DNA of 64,000 nt from Dicaeum eximium (lineage: Eukaryota > Chordata > Aves > Passeriformes > Dicaeidae): NCBI GenBank assembly GCA_013396995.1, contig VWZP01007940.1:1225431-1289430 (forward strand). The letters run 5' to 3'. Under the pieces are notes generated by a model. It did no database searches. It had not been told where the DNA came from and saw only the letters and a list, made by a program, of their open reading frames with translations. Shown here piece after piece: positions 38,301-51,000 of the stretch (the stretch's first letter is position 1; every line of letters starts with the position of its first letter). Made by a program: the position numbers and the translations under genes.

Positions 38301-39407
38301 GCAGCTGTGACTCTCTACTCAGGATCTTTTAAAAAAATTTAGTTCTCTTTATCATGTTGATAGAGAAAGAAAAAATATCTCTAATCTATCAGAAATGCTC
38401 TTATCTAATTTTACTTACCAGTAAACAAAGATATAATCTTATTTTGCTTCCATACTGATGGCATATTGGAACAGGATAGAGGTCATCTAATGTTATAGTT
38501 CTTATTTGTAAGCTTTGCTTTTCATCCTAGTAGGTCTCTGCAGAACCTGAATTTTTCAAAAGTGTTTTCCTGTAGACTGGCAATAGGAAAAGACCCTTTC
38601 TCAAGTATGAGCCTGATTCTCTCACCAGGGATTAGATTAATTCCCAATCAGAAAAGCCATATTAATTAAAAATTCTCCAGAATGTCTCACACTGGGAAAT
38701 TTGAATGGAGCAGGTCCAAGTGCAGAACCACTCCACTCTATGACATTTAATCTAAATTTAATTTATTGAGCAGAATAGATTAAAAAAGTGGATAGCAATT
38801 TTAATTTAAAGATTTTTATCTATCAGCATTAAACATTTTTGAAAACAAAAGCTAGATAAAAAAAACCCCAAAAAAACCTCCAAAACTTCCAGCCTAATTT
38901 AGACCAATTCAGTATTTTCAAGTCCTTTCTGGAAGCTCAGGACAGTTCCACACCAGCCATTACATTTTACTTTCACTAAGAGGCTTATTTTTTAACTATT
39001 TATGGCTTCTTCTTTTATTTATTTTTCCACAAATAGATTGTTAGCATAATCCATAACCATTATCCATGGAGATCCAGTGCTCTTTTTGTGACTTTCCCTG
39101 TCTCTAAGGCAAACCAGCAGTTCATACTTGGTACTGTCACTCTTTGGCCTCTCATCCCTGTGATGCTGTAGGAAGGTAAGGATGCTAACAGTCGTTCTCC
39201 TTTCCTTCTTTTCCTTTGTTTCTCTCTTCTGCAAACTGGACTAATCTTTATAGGGGCCAGGTGTAGTGCAGGTCTCACACAAAGATTGCTTTTAGACAAG
39301 CTTTACCCCACAGTAGTGTCATAGGCACTGAAGTCTCCCCTAATAAATCTTGTAGCTATATCTGCCTGAAATTAATGAGGAAAGTATCAGAATCCTTTCT
39401 AAGAATG
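35311..39407. other. AT-rich noncoding DNA with one hairpin
   Basis: Nothing recognised apart from an inverted-repeat hairpin at 37115-37169. Open frames are below 80 codons. Confidence 0.5.
37115..37169. other. Imperfect inverted repeat (hairpin)
   Basis: The left arm ATTTATGGC (37115-37123) is the exact complement of GCCATAAAT (37161-37169). Further in, TTCAGTC pairs with GACTGAA (7 bp), leaving a 3x6 internal loop and a 14-base terminal loop. The stem is short for a microRNA precursor and no known microRNA is recognised. A chance hairpin is the default explanation. Confidence 0.3.
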
Positions 39408-39503
39408 TCACAGAATCACAGAATCATAGAATGGTTTGAATTCGGAGGGACCTCCAAAATTATCTGGTTCCAACCCCACTGCCCTGGGCAGGCATTGCAC
39501 TAA
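39408..39503 (-). mobile_element. Very short CR1 LINE 3' end, antisense
   Basis: Starts with the reverse complement of the CR1 terminal octamers (cagaatcacagaatcatagaa on the + strand), followed by the block 'ggagggacctccaaaattat' and 'ctggttccaaccccactgcc', then 'ctgggcaggca'. These are the last ~95 bp of a CR1 copy. The sequence agrees well with standard CR1 3' ends and so appears younger than the other CR1 pieces here. Only 3' UTR is present. Confidence 0.92.
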
Positions 39504-42500
39504 AATTGTTGAAAGAAAGAGCAGGAAACAGAAAGAGAGAGCTAAATATTTCCGAAGAAATTGAAACAAAAGCAGTCTTGAAAACAAAATTATACTTGGC
39601 TTTGCGAGACTCTGCAAAATTTCAGCAGAAATGGGGACATATCAAACAATAAAACTTAAATCCACTAGCTCTTGGAAAAAAAAAAATTGCAGTCAGTATA
39701 ATTCCCTGAGCCTTATGCACTAGAATTCAGTATGAACACCAGTTCATAAATGTTTATAATGCTTATAAACCCTTACACAGAAATGGATTTTAAATGACTT
39801 TGGCAAAGAAAGGTGGAATTGGATTTCCAGGGGAAAAAAAACAAAAAAAGGAACAACACAAAGCCAATAGCCTTCATTTATGAAAGTTTCTTAGATTAGG
39901 AAAGGTATAAGTGAAGTTGCAGTCTGCTTTTCTTTATTAATTCCAGCATTATACTCATCATGACTGATTTCTTAATTTTCTGAATAAATACAATAGTGGG
40001 AATACACTTAGTTTTCATATAAAATAATTCATTTTAGATAAATAAAAAAATTGTGCACTCATTCTTGTAAGTTCAACTTAAACACTTAGTTATATGAAAA
40101 AAAAAAGCCACAGAGAACAAATATTTCCTTATTTGAATATTTGCCTGCAAATAAACTATAAAAAGATGTGATGAAAATATGCATTAAAGAAAACGTATCA
40201 AAAATATCTCATCAATGAATACGTATTTGTTTTCTAAACAGTCATAATCCATATCTTTCTCTGGGAACTAGGAGATTTTAAACTGTACCTTGATAGGGCT
40301 CATCAGTGAGATAATAAACCTTTCACTGAGCTTAAAATGTATTTAAAACACTTAACTTGTTGAACTCTAATTTATGTTATTGTAAACCTAATGTAACTCT
40401 CTTGATGTCATATATGATATTATATAGGTTTCATACCAATATAAAGGATAGAAGAATCAATCATAAACTTGCTCTAGTTCTGCTTCATCATTACTGTGTT
40501 TTGGGTGGGACTTACAGATAATTTGCTGTGAAAAGCAAATTATTTGAATTACAATGCATTTGTTTTCCCAGCACCATTTCCATCTGCTTAGCTTCTCTGG
40601 AGGGTTAGTTCTGTTTGACACATCATTATATTTTTAGTTATAATCTTTTATTAACAACAAACAAATATGTTGACAGTGCAAAACATTTTCTTTCATGAGC
40701 AGTAAGAGATAAGCAAACTACTTAGCAAATAGAAAAATATATGACAGAGTGGAGGTAATACAAATAATAGGTTACATTGAACATAAACACTGTCATAAGC
40801 ATTAGATCAAAGTCTTGTTTCTAATTAATTCATCCCATTTGAATGTTTCCCTAAGTAATGTTGTTCCACTGCTACATGTTGCTAGCAGTATTTTTATTCC
40901 AACTCTCTTGTGTCTTTTATTGCAGTAAGCCATATTCCTTTAGGGTTTAATTCTGCAGTCTTCACTCAATCTAAATTCCCAGTTCAGTCTGGGGGCAGGA
41001 TTTGCTTGAACAAGGACAAAAGAACTTAGTCTCTAGTGTGTAGTTATAACAGTATTCTCAAAGCCTAAATGCATTACATTTTAGAAGAGTCTAGAATTTA
41101 ATATGGAACAGAAGTGTCTTAAATTCTACTTCACTTTATGCTTCTGAATTTTGTCAGATAAGTTTCCTCGGCTTCCTTATTCCATTAACACTGCCACCAA
41201 TAAGAAAAGTGTAATAATGAACAATAAGCTCCTCTGACAGATAATTTGATGAAAGGCTCTGTGTAGCTATTGTAGGTCAGATGCTGTGAGAGAAATCTCT
41301 CATACAGTATAAAGCTCAGATCACCCACTTAACATTTTCCTTTTTATGTGACTAGGAAGGGATTCCAGAACAAAATTCCTTGGGCAATCTGGAGTCAGTC
41401 AGAGAGTGTTTAAAAGACTGGTGTTACATTGCAGCTGAAGTATTAGCTCCCAGGAACCCACAACTTTTGCAGTATGGAAAAGGGGCATGAAACTATCTTT
41501 GCTTCTCCCTCTCCAGGTGTAGCAGGCATACAAGAATTACACTCTGGACATGAGGAAATATGATTAGTTTATTTTCCAAGGTCTCACACATTTCAAGCTC
41601 TACTGCCTGGCATGTTTTATGCAAGTTAAACATCTGTCTTGCCTATCAGAAAAGTGTCATAGCTCAACTTCTCCAAGTCAAATAAGATATAGCACAACTC
41701 ACATTGTTCTGTTCCAAATATTAAACTGTGGAACAAATTAACCATCTGTAAGAATATATGCAATTATCCTATTCCAACAGAATTTTGCCTTGTACTTTGA
41801 ACTCTCATAGAAAATGTCCTCTAAATCAACAGCCTTTTACTGTTATAAACTTCTAAATAAAATTTGAAGGACTAAAACAGAAGTTAATTTAGATTACCAC
41901 ACACAGTGACTGGAATTACATCTAACAGAGCTCAAATGCAATTTCAGACTGCTACAGAGCACATTACAGATTCACTGAAAGAGCACAGAAGGTTTTCTGA
42001 AGGGTTGAAGAATGTGAGCTCATCCCACATTACTCTATGCTCAGGTCTGTAATATCCATCTTTAGCAAAAAGTAGCATATGTCCATAGGACAATGTTCCT
42101 TGTACATTAATCTAATGTACATTTGTGGAGAGGAACACAGTAAAGTCAGGCCTGAGCTTTAGATCTTGTATACCATAATCTGAAATCTGGGTCATCAATG
42201 ACTTTAAAAGCCATCATGAGAATCCCTTTTTTGTCCTCATATCTCCTTTTTTACAGTTTTAGTTTCTTTCCAGTATGACACAGAAAAAATAAAATTTAAA
42301 AAAAAAAATCCCACATACCTATTTATGTCACACATTCTATTTTTCTAATGTGCTCTTCCTAAATATTTTCCTTCATATACAAACAAGTTTCTTTAACACC
42401 TTCATTCTGTCATCCTCCAAAATTTCATTTTGCTTTAATTTCTCTGTTACATGATCCTTCTTATTGTCATATCTTATTTTCCTGCCTGATGCCCTTCACT

Positions 42501-44350
42501 TCTGTGAGGTTAAGCTAACAAATTAAAACTGACTAAAATCTTTATACTGTAGCTGATATAAAGTACTGCTATATCTTAAAAAATAACTGGGTCCTGTCTT
42601 ACCATTTTTTAAAGAACATTATTATGATGTTTCTAAAATGAATTCATTTCACTAAACCTAAGCACAAAATTATCTCTTTAAAAGTGAAAAAAAAAGCTTT
42701 GACCAAGAAAAGGAAATTTGATCCAAATGGACTTACTTAGATGAGGATTAGTATATTCTTTTCAATCTGTATTTTCTGAATGGGCTATACCCCTGAAAGT
42801 ATTAATCTAATTGTGAAAGTGTGCCTGCATTATAGTGGCAAGAATTCAAACAAAACATTTAAAAATTAGAAGTGAAAAATGACCTTCCTTATGTTTTGTT
42901 CTTCTTATAAGAACAGCATATTTTGAAATCAGGTGGATTATTATGCGCAAGTTTTATTTATCGCTGGTACTAAAGAGACTTTCATTAACAAAAACCTCTA
43001 GAAAAATAGTATGGGATGCTAAAGAATATAAAGCATCCTCATTTTCTAATGGATGCATTTTTCAAATCTGATTATTCCTTATGTATCTTTAATAATGATT
43101 TATTTTTCAAGATCCCAGTCATGACTTCACTCTCCATATGTGAGAGCCAAAAGACATGTTTAGAGATTATGAAGTCCTATGTGAACTCCTACTTAAAGCT
43201 TAATTATTGTAAACCATCTCTAACCCACATAAAAGCCAATTAAGAGGCAGCATGAATAGCCCTATTAAATATAAATAATATCAATGGCTTGTATTCTCTC
43301 AGCATGATTCAGTTTAAACACTTAAACTATGAATAACTATGGACATTTTTTGTAGCACTCCTGAGATAAAATAAAGTTGTTTATAGGAGCATTTCTTCAA
43401 GCTATAAAAATTTGCAGCTATATCTAGACTATGTTGTTCTAAGCCACAGGTATCATGAACAATTAAAGATCCCTGTCAAACCCTGGGAGAATCTGAAACA
43501 CATTAATATGGTATTCTTTCATTAAGCACCATGTGAGATTAAGATGCTTTGCTGGATTAAAACAAACAAACAAACAAAAAGCCAAACCAAACCAAACCAA
43601 AAACCTAAAAAAAACCCCAAAAATGTACCAAAAAAATGGAACAGGCAATTATTGAAATCAACCACAAAAATTGTGTCAATGTTTCTATCAGTCTGAGAAT
43701 TCCAAGGAAAAATACATCTTTGGTAGCATAATGTCAGCAAAAGATGCTGATGTACGCTTCCATCCAACAGTTTCTGTGGAAAGATTTAAAATAATATCTT
43801 GCCTATTACTCTGCAAGCTCAGACAATTTTGTTGTGTAACTGAATCTGTGGGTACACTGTTGCAGAGGATCCTTTCTGTCATTTAATTTGTGCCCTACCT
43901 CTCAAATATGCCTCTCAATATCCATTCTTTTAGCACTACTGGATTTCTAGATTTCTTCTCAAACAAGCTGGCTGTGCAGAATTGCACATTAGACAGACTT
44001 GCAGAGAAATGAGCTAGGAATCTCCACTTGAACTGCCAGTTCCAGACATTCTGGTTATTTGGAACCTAGTAACTGGGTATTTAAATGAATACAGAGCTGT
44101 TTTCAAAAGACACCCTTTCCACATGCATAATGGTAATTCATAATAAAGGTCAAGGGCCAAGGGCTTTGGTTTTGCAAAATTGTTCCTTTTGGCTTCCTGC
44201 ATATGTGGCAATAAACAGCCAAACTCACAGAATAAACAAAAGCCTGGTGCTGCTGGGCACAACTGCAGATAAAATGGTAACATATCCACACTTCACCAGA
44301 GTCCCTGCTGCAATTGAATAATGCTTTCACCCTGGACTGGAAAAGCAGCA
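39504..44350. other. AT-rich noncoding DNA with small simple repeats
   Basis: Nothing recognised besides A runs (for example near 42300) and the CAAA/CCAAA tract at 43556-43610. Open frames are below 92 codons. Confidence 0.55.
43556..43610. repeat. (CAAA)n / (CCAAA)n simple repeat
   Basis: A tetranucleotide CAAA run passes into pentanucleotide CCAAA units. A similar shorter CCAAA patch occurs near 46065-46085. The minus-strand open frames over this tract (leucine/phenylalanine-rich) are repeat artefacts. Confidence 0.85.
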
Positions 44351-44694
44351 TTAAACTGTTGGGAAAGATGATGTAGGAAGGCTTTGCAGAGATGGTTTAT
44401 TGGTGAAAGATTTTAAGAATGTAAAACCTGCAGAAGAGATAGAGCTAAAAGCAAAATTTGAGCTATAGAATGCGAAGCAGGAAGACGGTGATTAAGTTAT
44501 CTGAAGACCAGGCCCCTGATGATTAAACAATACAGCTCCCCAGACAAAGGGGTTGGGCCCTGCCAGGTGATAGGGAAAAAAGGTGAGTTTGCCAAGGTTT
44601 TAGTATGGTAATATAATAGTTCTCACAGGTTGCATGTAAATTTTGTAGGTTTTGTACCCTGTACCGGTTGGTTAATGTTAACCAGAGTATTCAG

Positions 44695-44701
44695 CATAAA
44701 A
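44695..44701 (+). promoter_or_regulatory. TATA-like box in the LTR
   Basis: CATAAAAGG lies about 90 bp upstream of the AATAAA signal, the spacing expected of a retroviral core promoter. The first base differs from the TATAAAA consensus. Activity is not shown. Confidence 0.5.
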
Positions 44702-44786
44702 GGGGATAAATGGGATTCTAACAAGAAGTTTACTCTCTTTGGACCACGCTTCAGCCAGAGCTGGTCAGGTTGCTGTCCCCACGAGC

Positions 44787-44792
44787 AATAAA
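44787..44792 (+). terminator. LTR polyadenylation signal AATAAA
   Basis: Canonical hexamer within the presumed R region of the ERVK-like LTR, followed within about 20-30 bp by a T/G-richer stretch (tgtgtcc...ctgtctcc). Confidence 0.6.
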
Positions 44793-44869
44793 CCATGTGT
44801 CCAAAGAGCATCCCTGTCTCCGTAAATCTCTCGTCAAACCCCTGATAGCACCCAGCTTTTTCTAATATC

Positions 44870-44887
44870 TGGCGCACAACATGGACA
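44870..44887 (+). other. Primer-binding site, tRNA-Lys type
   Basis: Two bases after the LTR end, TGGCGCACAACATGGACA agrees with the tRNA-Lys primer-binding site in 13 of 18 positions (13 of the first 15). Lysine priming is usual in ERVK/betaretrovirus-like elements and agrees with the 6-bp target duplication. Mismatches at the distal end are consistent with age. Confidence 0.75.
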
Positions 44888-45033
44888 ACACCGAACCAAC
44901 CTGATCACCCTACGACTCTTCTCCGTCGATGGTAATTTTAAAAACTGATACCTCACCCCTTTAAAGGCCATCCCGAGTGCAGATTCAGTGCTAAAGCACC
45001 CCAGATAGATGCCAAACTTTTCTAATATTAAAC

Positions 45034-48000
45034 AGTTTCTGGTACTTGAGTTCTGCTCTTCTAAACTGTGGGGTATTTTTCCTTCAGAAATTACTGTATC
45101 TAAATCTATATAGGGGGAAAAAATGCTTATTAATTATCTTTCCCTCAACTATTATGAGGGTGATATACAAGCTCCCTAGTCTATGTATGTCTTTGTGATT
45201 TAAGGAATGGATCCAAAGTATGATGAAGAAGAATTTTATTCTAAAGTAGGTTGTTTAATCAAGCATCCTTTGCAGAAATGCTGCAACAAAAATTCTAATT
45301 AAAATGTAACCTGAGGTGGCTTCACGAATTCTAACCTAATGGGAACTAATCCCTGTTTTAGGTAAATTAACTCTCAGGTCTTAATTTGCTCAGATTTCCT
45401 TTAAAGTCTTTATTTAAGGAAAGAGTAGCTTGCTAGAATGTTTCAGCCTTCTGGGCCAGTGGCTTCATCCCCTAAATATTTGTCTGTTAGATGAAGGTAT
45501 GTTCAATATCCAGTATTTTCTATATAAACATCCTGATTTTTTGAGAAGTGAATAGCATCAAAGAACTGATACAGGTGGGTGTGCATGCACTTGTATGTCC
45601 CCTTGTATCATAACACACGTAAGACAAGAGTCAATCATCTCAAGTAAATTCTGAATCAATAATAAATGTCAATAAGACAACAAAATGAGACCAATTTATA
45701 TTTGAAACATTGGAAAATACTACATAAAGTCAGAAGATAACTTGACATTGTTTATCACTTCTGCTTAAAATGCAAAACCTGCTGGGATTTCTAAAGTGAT
45801 AAGTAATCTCAGAGAATGTTTATTATCAAGGGTGCACTATTCCTAGTTTTTAAATTAATTATTATATTTCTCACTTTTTAATCTGGTCCACCAGTCATAC
45901 CTAGTCTGCCATTTAACTACACTGGGCAGCAAAGTTATAATTTTAAAATTCCTTTTTAAGTGGCATTTGTAAGAGTCATTGACTAACCCCAGGGAGTAAT
46001 ACATGCATCAAAAGAAATGGAATAAATTTGAAAAAGTCTGGCACACAAGAAAAAAACCAAAAGTAAAGCCCAACCAAACCAAAACAAATGACAAAGCCCC
46101 AAAGACAGCCTAATCAGATTTACATTCAAAATAAATGACAGATTACTTTCACTGTGGTTTTGCTTACTGCAGCAACCAGTATCTGAACCATAGGAGATAA
46201 AGAACCAAAACAAGAATGACTGGATGCTTGATGGATTATATGCATATATAATAATTAATAGAATATTTATCCCCCAATATCATAGTCAGCACATAAAATG
46301 CTCCTACATGGTTATGAATATTGTTTTCATACTAGTTTGGCACCTAAGAACAGTGAAATGTCAAGAGAAAAATACAAAAAAAAAAGACAAAAGGATCAGA
46401 AAGGAATTGAATCAGCATACATGAGAGATATTTAATATTATGTTTAGAAAATGTAAAATTTTTGCTCTTTTTGGTTTAAAAGAAACATACAAAATATGCA
46501 AGTCTATTGATAATCAATTTTAGTATTGCTTTAAATCAAGTTCTGTTCTTGAAGTGATCTATGACTTCTCATTTTAGAGAGCTGGTCACAAGAGGGCAAC
46601 ATAGTTACATACATATGGAGCAGCTCTGACACTCCTCCCAATGCAAATTAATGGCACCAAAAAATACAGCAATAAGGCATGAAAGTTGGTTATTGGTCAA
46701 TGTTTCTATCAGAGTAAGTATCTGATTAAAATTACAAAAGTTAACACTGTCCCTCTATACAGGTTCCATAATACAATCTGGTCACAGTGTAATATGATAT
46801 TTTCAAATAAAATGTCAAAGTTACATTCAGTGTTCACTACATTCTTAAAAGATGTGCCTGCTCTTGTTGGAAATCTGCACAAATTTTCCCAGATCTGTGC
46901 AAGTATCTCTCATATGCTACAAGTAAACCAGAGCATAGTCTGAAAAAACCATTATCATTGGAATTTCATCTCCTACAATATTCTGGTGCCCTTTTTTAAC
47001 TCACTGATTATAAATTGTTTTCATCTATTGAATTAATAAACTAGGTATCTTAGTGATTAGGGAATATGAGCTGTTTTGGGTAGAACATTCAACTTTATTA
47101 TTTCATTATTTTCTTAAGTTCTTCAGTGATCCAGGTCTTAAAGTAATGATTTGTCTGTTTAAGAGACTCTCTTTCTAAAAGCAGAGAAAAATCTTCCAAA
47201 AATATTTCATAATTAGTTTTTATGTAGAACTAGCCTTACAAATATTCTGGTAGAGAAACTTTTGTAGATCTGATATTCTGAAAAGACAAAGGCTATTTTC
47301 TTAGTGCTGATTGTCACTCTCAAGACAATTTTGTGTTTGTTCTGGGTTTAACTCATACAACACACAAAAGAGCCACAAAAGCTTCCACCATAGGTACAGT
47401 GTTGATTGGCAATATTGTCATTATTAATTACCACAGCAACATCACAAATTATGTACAGGAAATCAACTGGAACAAGACTTCCAAGGACTCTCTGACAATG
47501 TCAGACAAAAATAAGTTCCAATCACTATAGTAACAGCTGTGAGCAACGTGGTGGTTGTGTTGCAGTTAATGGCAAAGCTCCCACAAATATCAGATAGGCC
47601 TAGAATTCACTTTCTGACAGTCATCTATGAGCTGCACAACTAGAATTGACATTTTAGACATGGAGTAAAAATACTGAATTTCTCTACAGCTTGCTTGTAA
47701 ATGAGTTTGTTTACGTTGTCTATAATGGTTGAGTGCCTAACCAATATAATGAAAATTCTGTAAAACCAAAGTCCAAACTTCTTTGAGGACAGAGGCTTAA
47801 ATATGCAGATCTCACTTACTGAATAAATTTCTGAGAAATTTTGTAGATTGCGTTTTCTTATTGTCACAATCAGCCTATCTGTCTCATTTAGTGTACTCAA
47901 AAGTTTTCAAATTTCTCTTTTATCTGGAGTGAAAAAAGATGGGAAGAGGAGGCAAAGGAGAGAAAAAATAACATTTGAGATGAAGTTCCAGAAGAAAGTC

Positions 48001-51000
48001 TGGTCATGCATATTAAAATATGAAGTATCATATTACCATGACAATTTTAAAAAAGGCCCTATATCAACATTTTAATTTTTCTAAAGTTTTATAATTTTTA
48101 CTTTAAAGAAAAAAAAGGGTATTTAAATAATTTTTTTTTCATTTTTAGTGACTTGGAACAAAATACGAACTAATGAGAAATTCTGTTATATTACATTTTG
48201 TTGTATGCAAAACTTATTGAAACTGTAATTGTGATAATTCTTTTGAAAGTGTGGTCTGTAACACACCAGTCCGCTTAATCTTAGACCTTCAAATGCCATG
48301 ATCATTCTCCTTATATAAGTTACAAAACAAGAAGACAAATATGAGCTTTTAGCCATTTTTTTGCCTTTTTCATCATGGTTTTGCTGCTTTTTTGAAAATT
48401 TCATTTACCTGTTCTCAGATGAGCTCCTGAAGACTTACCCTAGGTTTTAAAGTAGAACCCAAGCTGCACAGTTAGTGATCAGCTACATGAAATAATTACA
48501 TTAATAGCTGAAAAGCTGTTGGACTACACCCTCCTGACAGATCACCCAAGGTGAGGAAAAAAAGCAGCCACATTAGAGCTAATTCAGGTAAAATAAAGAC
48601 ATGACCTGCATACGATCAGATGGCTGTATATCTGTGGAATCTATATTTAAGTGTAATGATTTGTGTGAGAAAGAGCAGGTGATTGCACAGAAGATAACCA
48701 CAACCTAACAAAAATGCATCCTCTGAATGGCTGCAATCTAAAGAGAAGAATGTGCTGAAGACCTTTTTAAAGCAAAACTCCCATCAAGCTGTAAGACAGA
48801 GAATTAAATCAGAAAACAATGTAAAATTATATCTGTATAAAATAGTATGGATAGCAAAATAAAACATTAATTCCTCCATGGCAACAGAATAGAAAACTAA
48901 GGAGCTGATTTTTTTTTCTTAGTAGTTCTTACTAATACTGACTTGAAATGGCTCCTGAGTGCAATAATTCCACCAGTCTTCACTGCTTGAACTGAAATAT
49001 CCCCTTAACCTACAAAAAAACTGTAGGTGGGTGCTTCAAAAGAAATAATTTCTAGTTCTTTCTTTAATTTTACAATTTTACTTTGCTGTACATATCAATA
49101 AAAATAAACATTATGGCAAAACATGCAATAATGTTTAAGAATGGTAGTAGGCTGTGAAAAGTAAATGTATGAAGTATTCAATTTTCCACATACTGTAGAG
49201 ATTTACTTTAATCCTTATATATTCACTTTCACTACTTCTGAGATAAATCTTTGTGTGCTTCCCTGTGGAACACAAACCATTCTCCAAGGCCAGGTCAGCT
49301 ACCTCAAAACTCCTTCCACTGCTTTCTTCAAGGAAAACACCAGGAGTGAGTAATTACAGAAATTTCAGCAACCAAGCCTCTTCTCTCTCCTACTGGTCAG
49401 GTCTTTTAAAGGTACTATTATCCCCTAATGACCTGTTAAGTCTCTGAAAGAAATACAGCACATAAAATTCCAGCTGCTTACTTTTTCTGCCTAGCTTCAG
49501 CATGATGGAAATCAGGAACCCCTGACTGTGTTACGGCCCCGTGTCAACTCTTCTGCTGCTGCTGTAGCTCTCTTTTCATGACAGGTTCCTCCTCATTAGC
49601 TTTTGCTCTCCTACCACTGGTGAAATCCACGCACCCATCCTGTTGTACAGATGTATTTCTGGCTGTCACTTACTCAAGACTCAGGACCTTCTTCAAAGTC
49701 CTGTGAATCATCCTAAAATGTTAAAATTATTTCTGTCTGGCCTGAGACCTGAAAAATGTGAAAGGACATGGTTAATTGTTTTTTATATTTCCTGCTTTCA
49801 CTACATTAAACCACATTTTGACAGTCCTTCCAAAGAGCCAAGGAAATGCACACTGACATGAACCTTTTTCCCATGAGACACATTCAGAGAAAAAATTAAT
49901 TCCTCACAATAGAAAAAAGAAAAATTTGAAATTTCACTGTGGGAGTACTGTGAGGGACAAATAGATGTAATAGTCTGCATATAAGTCCTGTGGGAAGTGC
50001 TAAAACACTATCTGGTTAGAATTTTTCTCTAAAATAAGTGAGTGCCACTAACTCAATCTCTAAATAACAAAGCATAAAACAATAAGAAGTTGATAAAGCT
50101 ACTTTAGGTAGCTTTAAAATAGGTATCCAATAATGGTTGCTAAAATTTTAGTGACAAATTGCTATTCATGCTAACATTTTCACACACAGATACAAAAGCC
50201 TTAGTTCTTTCAACCAGATCTTTCTTTTTTCATAAATACTCAGCCTCTGCATCTTTTGAAGTCCAGTAGGATCCAGATGCACTCATAATCATTAAAACCA
50301 GTTTCACATTAGCTACAAAGACACAAATTTCTGAGTTGATTATTGATGTCACAAATTGAACTGTTGATCTCAATGAAGCAATCAAATTTTAGAAAAGCTA
50401 GCAGCCTATTTGAACAAAATTTAAACAAGTCTCTTTATTATACAATTTAAAAATTAGTATATATGTAGAACCAGAAGATGTCTCCATGAAATATGTTCAA
50501 AGAATTGATAGGGCTGCTCCTTTTTTAAAATCCTTTGTGGTACACGCAGAACAGCAATATTCCTAATGAGGAGGTTCAGTTAATAGCGTGCATAAACAAT
50601 TAGCAACTGGATTCCACTTAGATTTTTCAGTGATTAGTTTTGTGGTTTTCTCTTATAAATTCTGAAATGTCAGCAAAATATGTGCGCATGCTGGAAGCTT
50701 TTTTGCATGTAGCATGGCAGAACCTCCTACTCAAAACTCACTAATCCAACATCTGATAAATACTACCCAGATGTTCCTTTTACAAGGCTTTCTATTCTAC
50801 CCAGGCTGAAAAAGCTACTGTTTCCTTAATTTGATTTCCTACCAAAATTCAATAACAGGAGCAACTCAATAATCTAGGACAAATATCTTCTTAAAATCAG
50901 AAGTTACAAATAATCCTTCATAATTTGATTTACTGTATTCTGGGTCAGAAACTCAGGATTTAATCCAAATTACTTCAATAAGTTCCATATTGAATTGTGT

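Larger units (their letters stand above)
44357..44867 (+). mobile_element. 5' LTR of ERVK-like provirus
   Basis: About 511 bp, starting TGTTGGGA and ending TTCTAATA. The end is TA in place of the canonical CA, and the 3' LTR remnant has the same TA. Visible parts are a TATA-like CATAAAA at about 44695, a polyadenylation signal AATAAA at 44787-44792, and a U5 of about 60-70 bp leading to the primer-binding site. The placement of U3, R and U5 follows from these two signals. Confidence 0.8.
44351..45033 (+). mobile_element. ERVK-like provirus reduced to LTR ends, 6-bp target duplication
   Basis: The insertion is bracketed by TTAAAC at 44351-44356 and 45028-45033, a 6-bp target duplication typical of class II (ERVK/beta-type) retroviruses. 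Inside are a full 5' LTR (44357-44867), a primer-binding site, about 110 bp of leader, and the last ~30 bp of a 3' LTR (about 44996-45027). That remnant ends in the same TTTTCTAATA as the 5' LTR. All of gag, pol and env and most of the 3' LTR are gone. This is not a normal solo LTR: an internal deletion, not LTR-LTR recombination, removed the body. It has no coding capacity. Confidence 0.8.
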
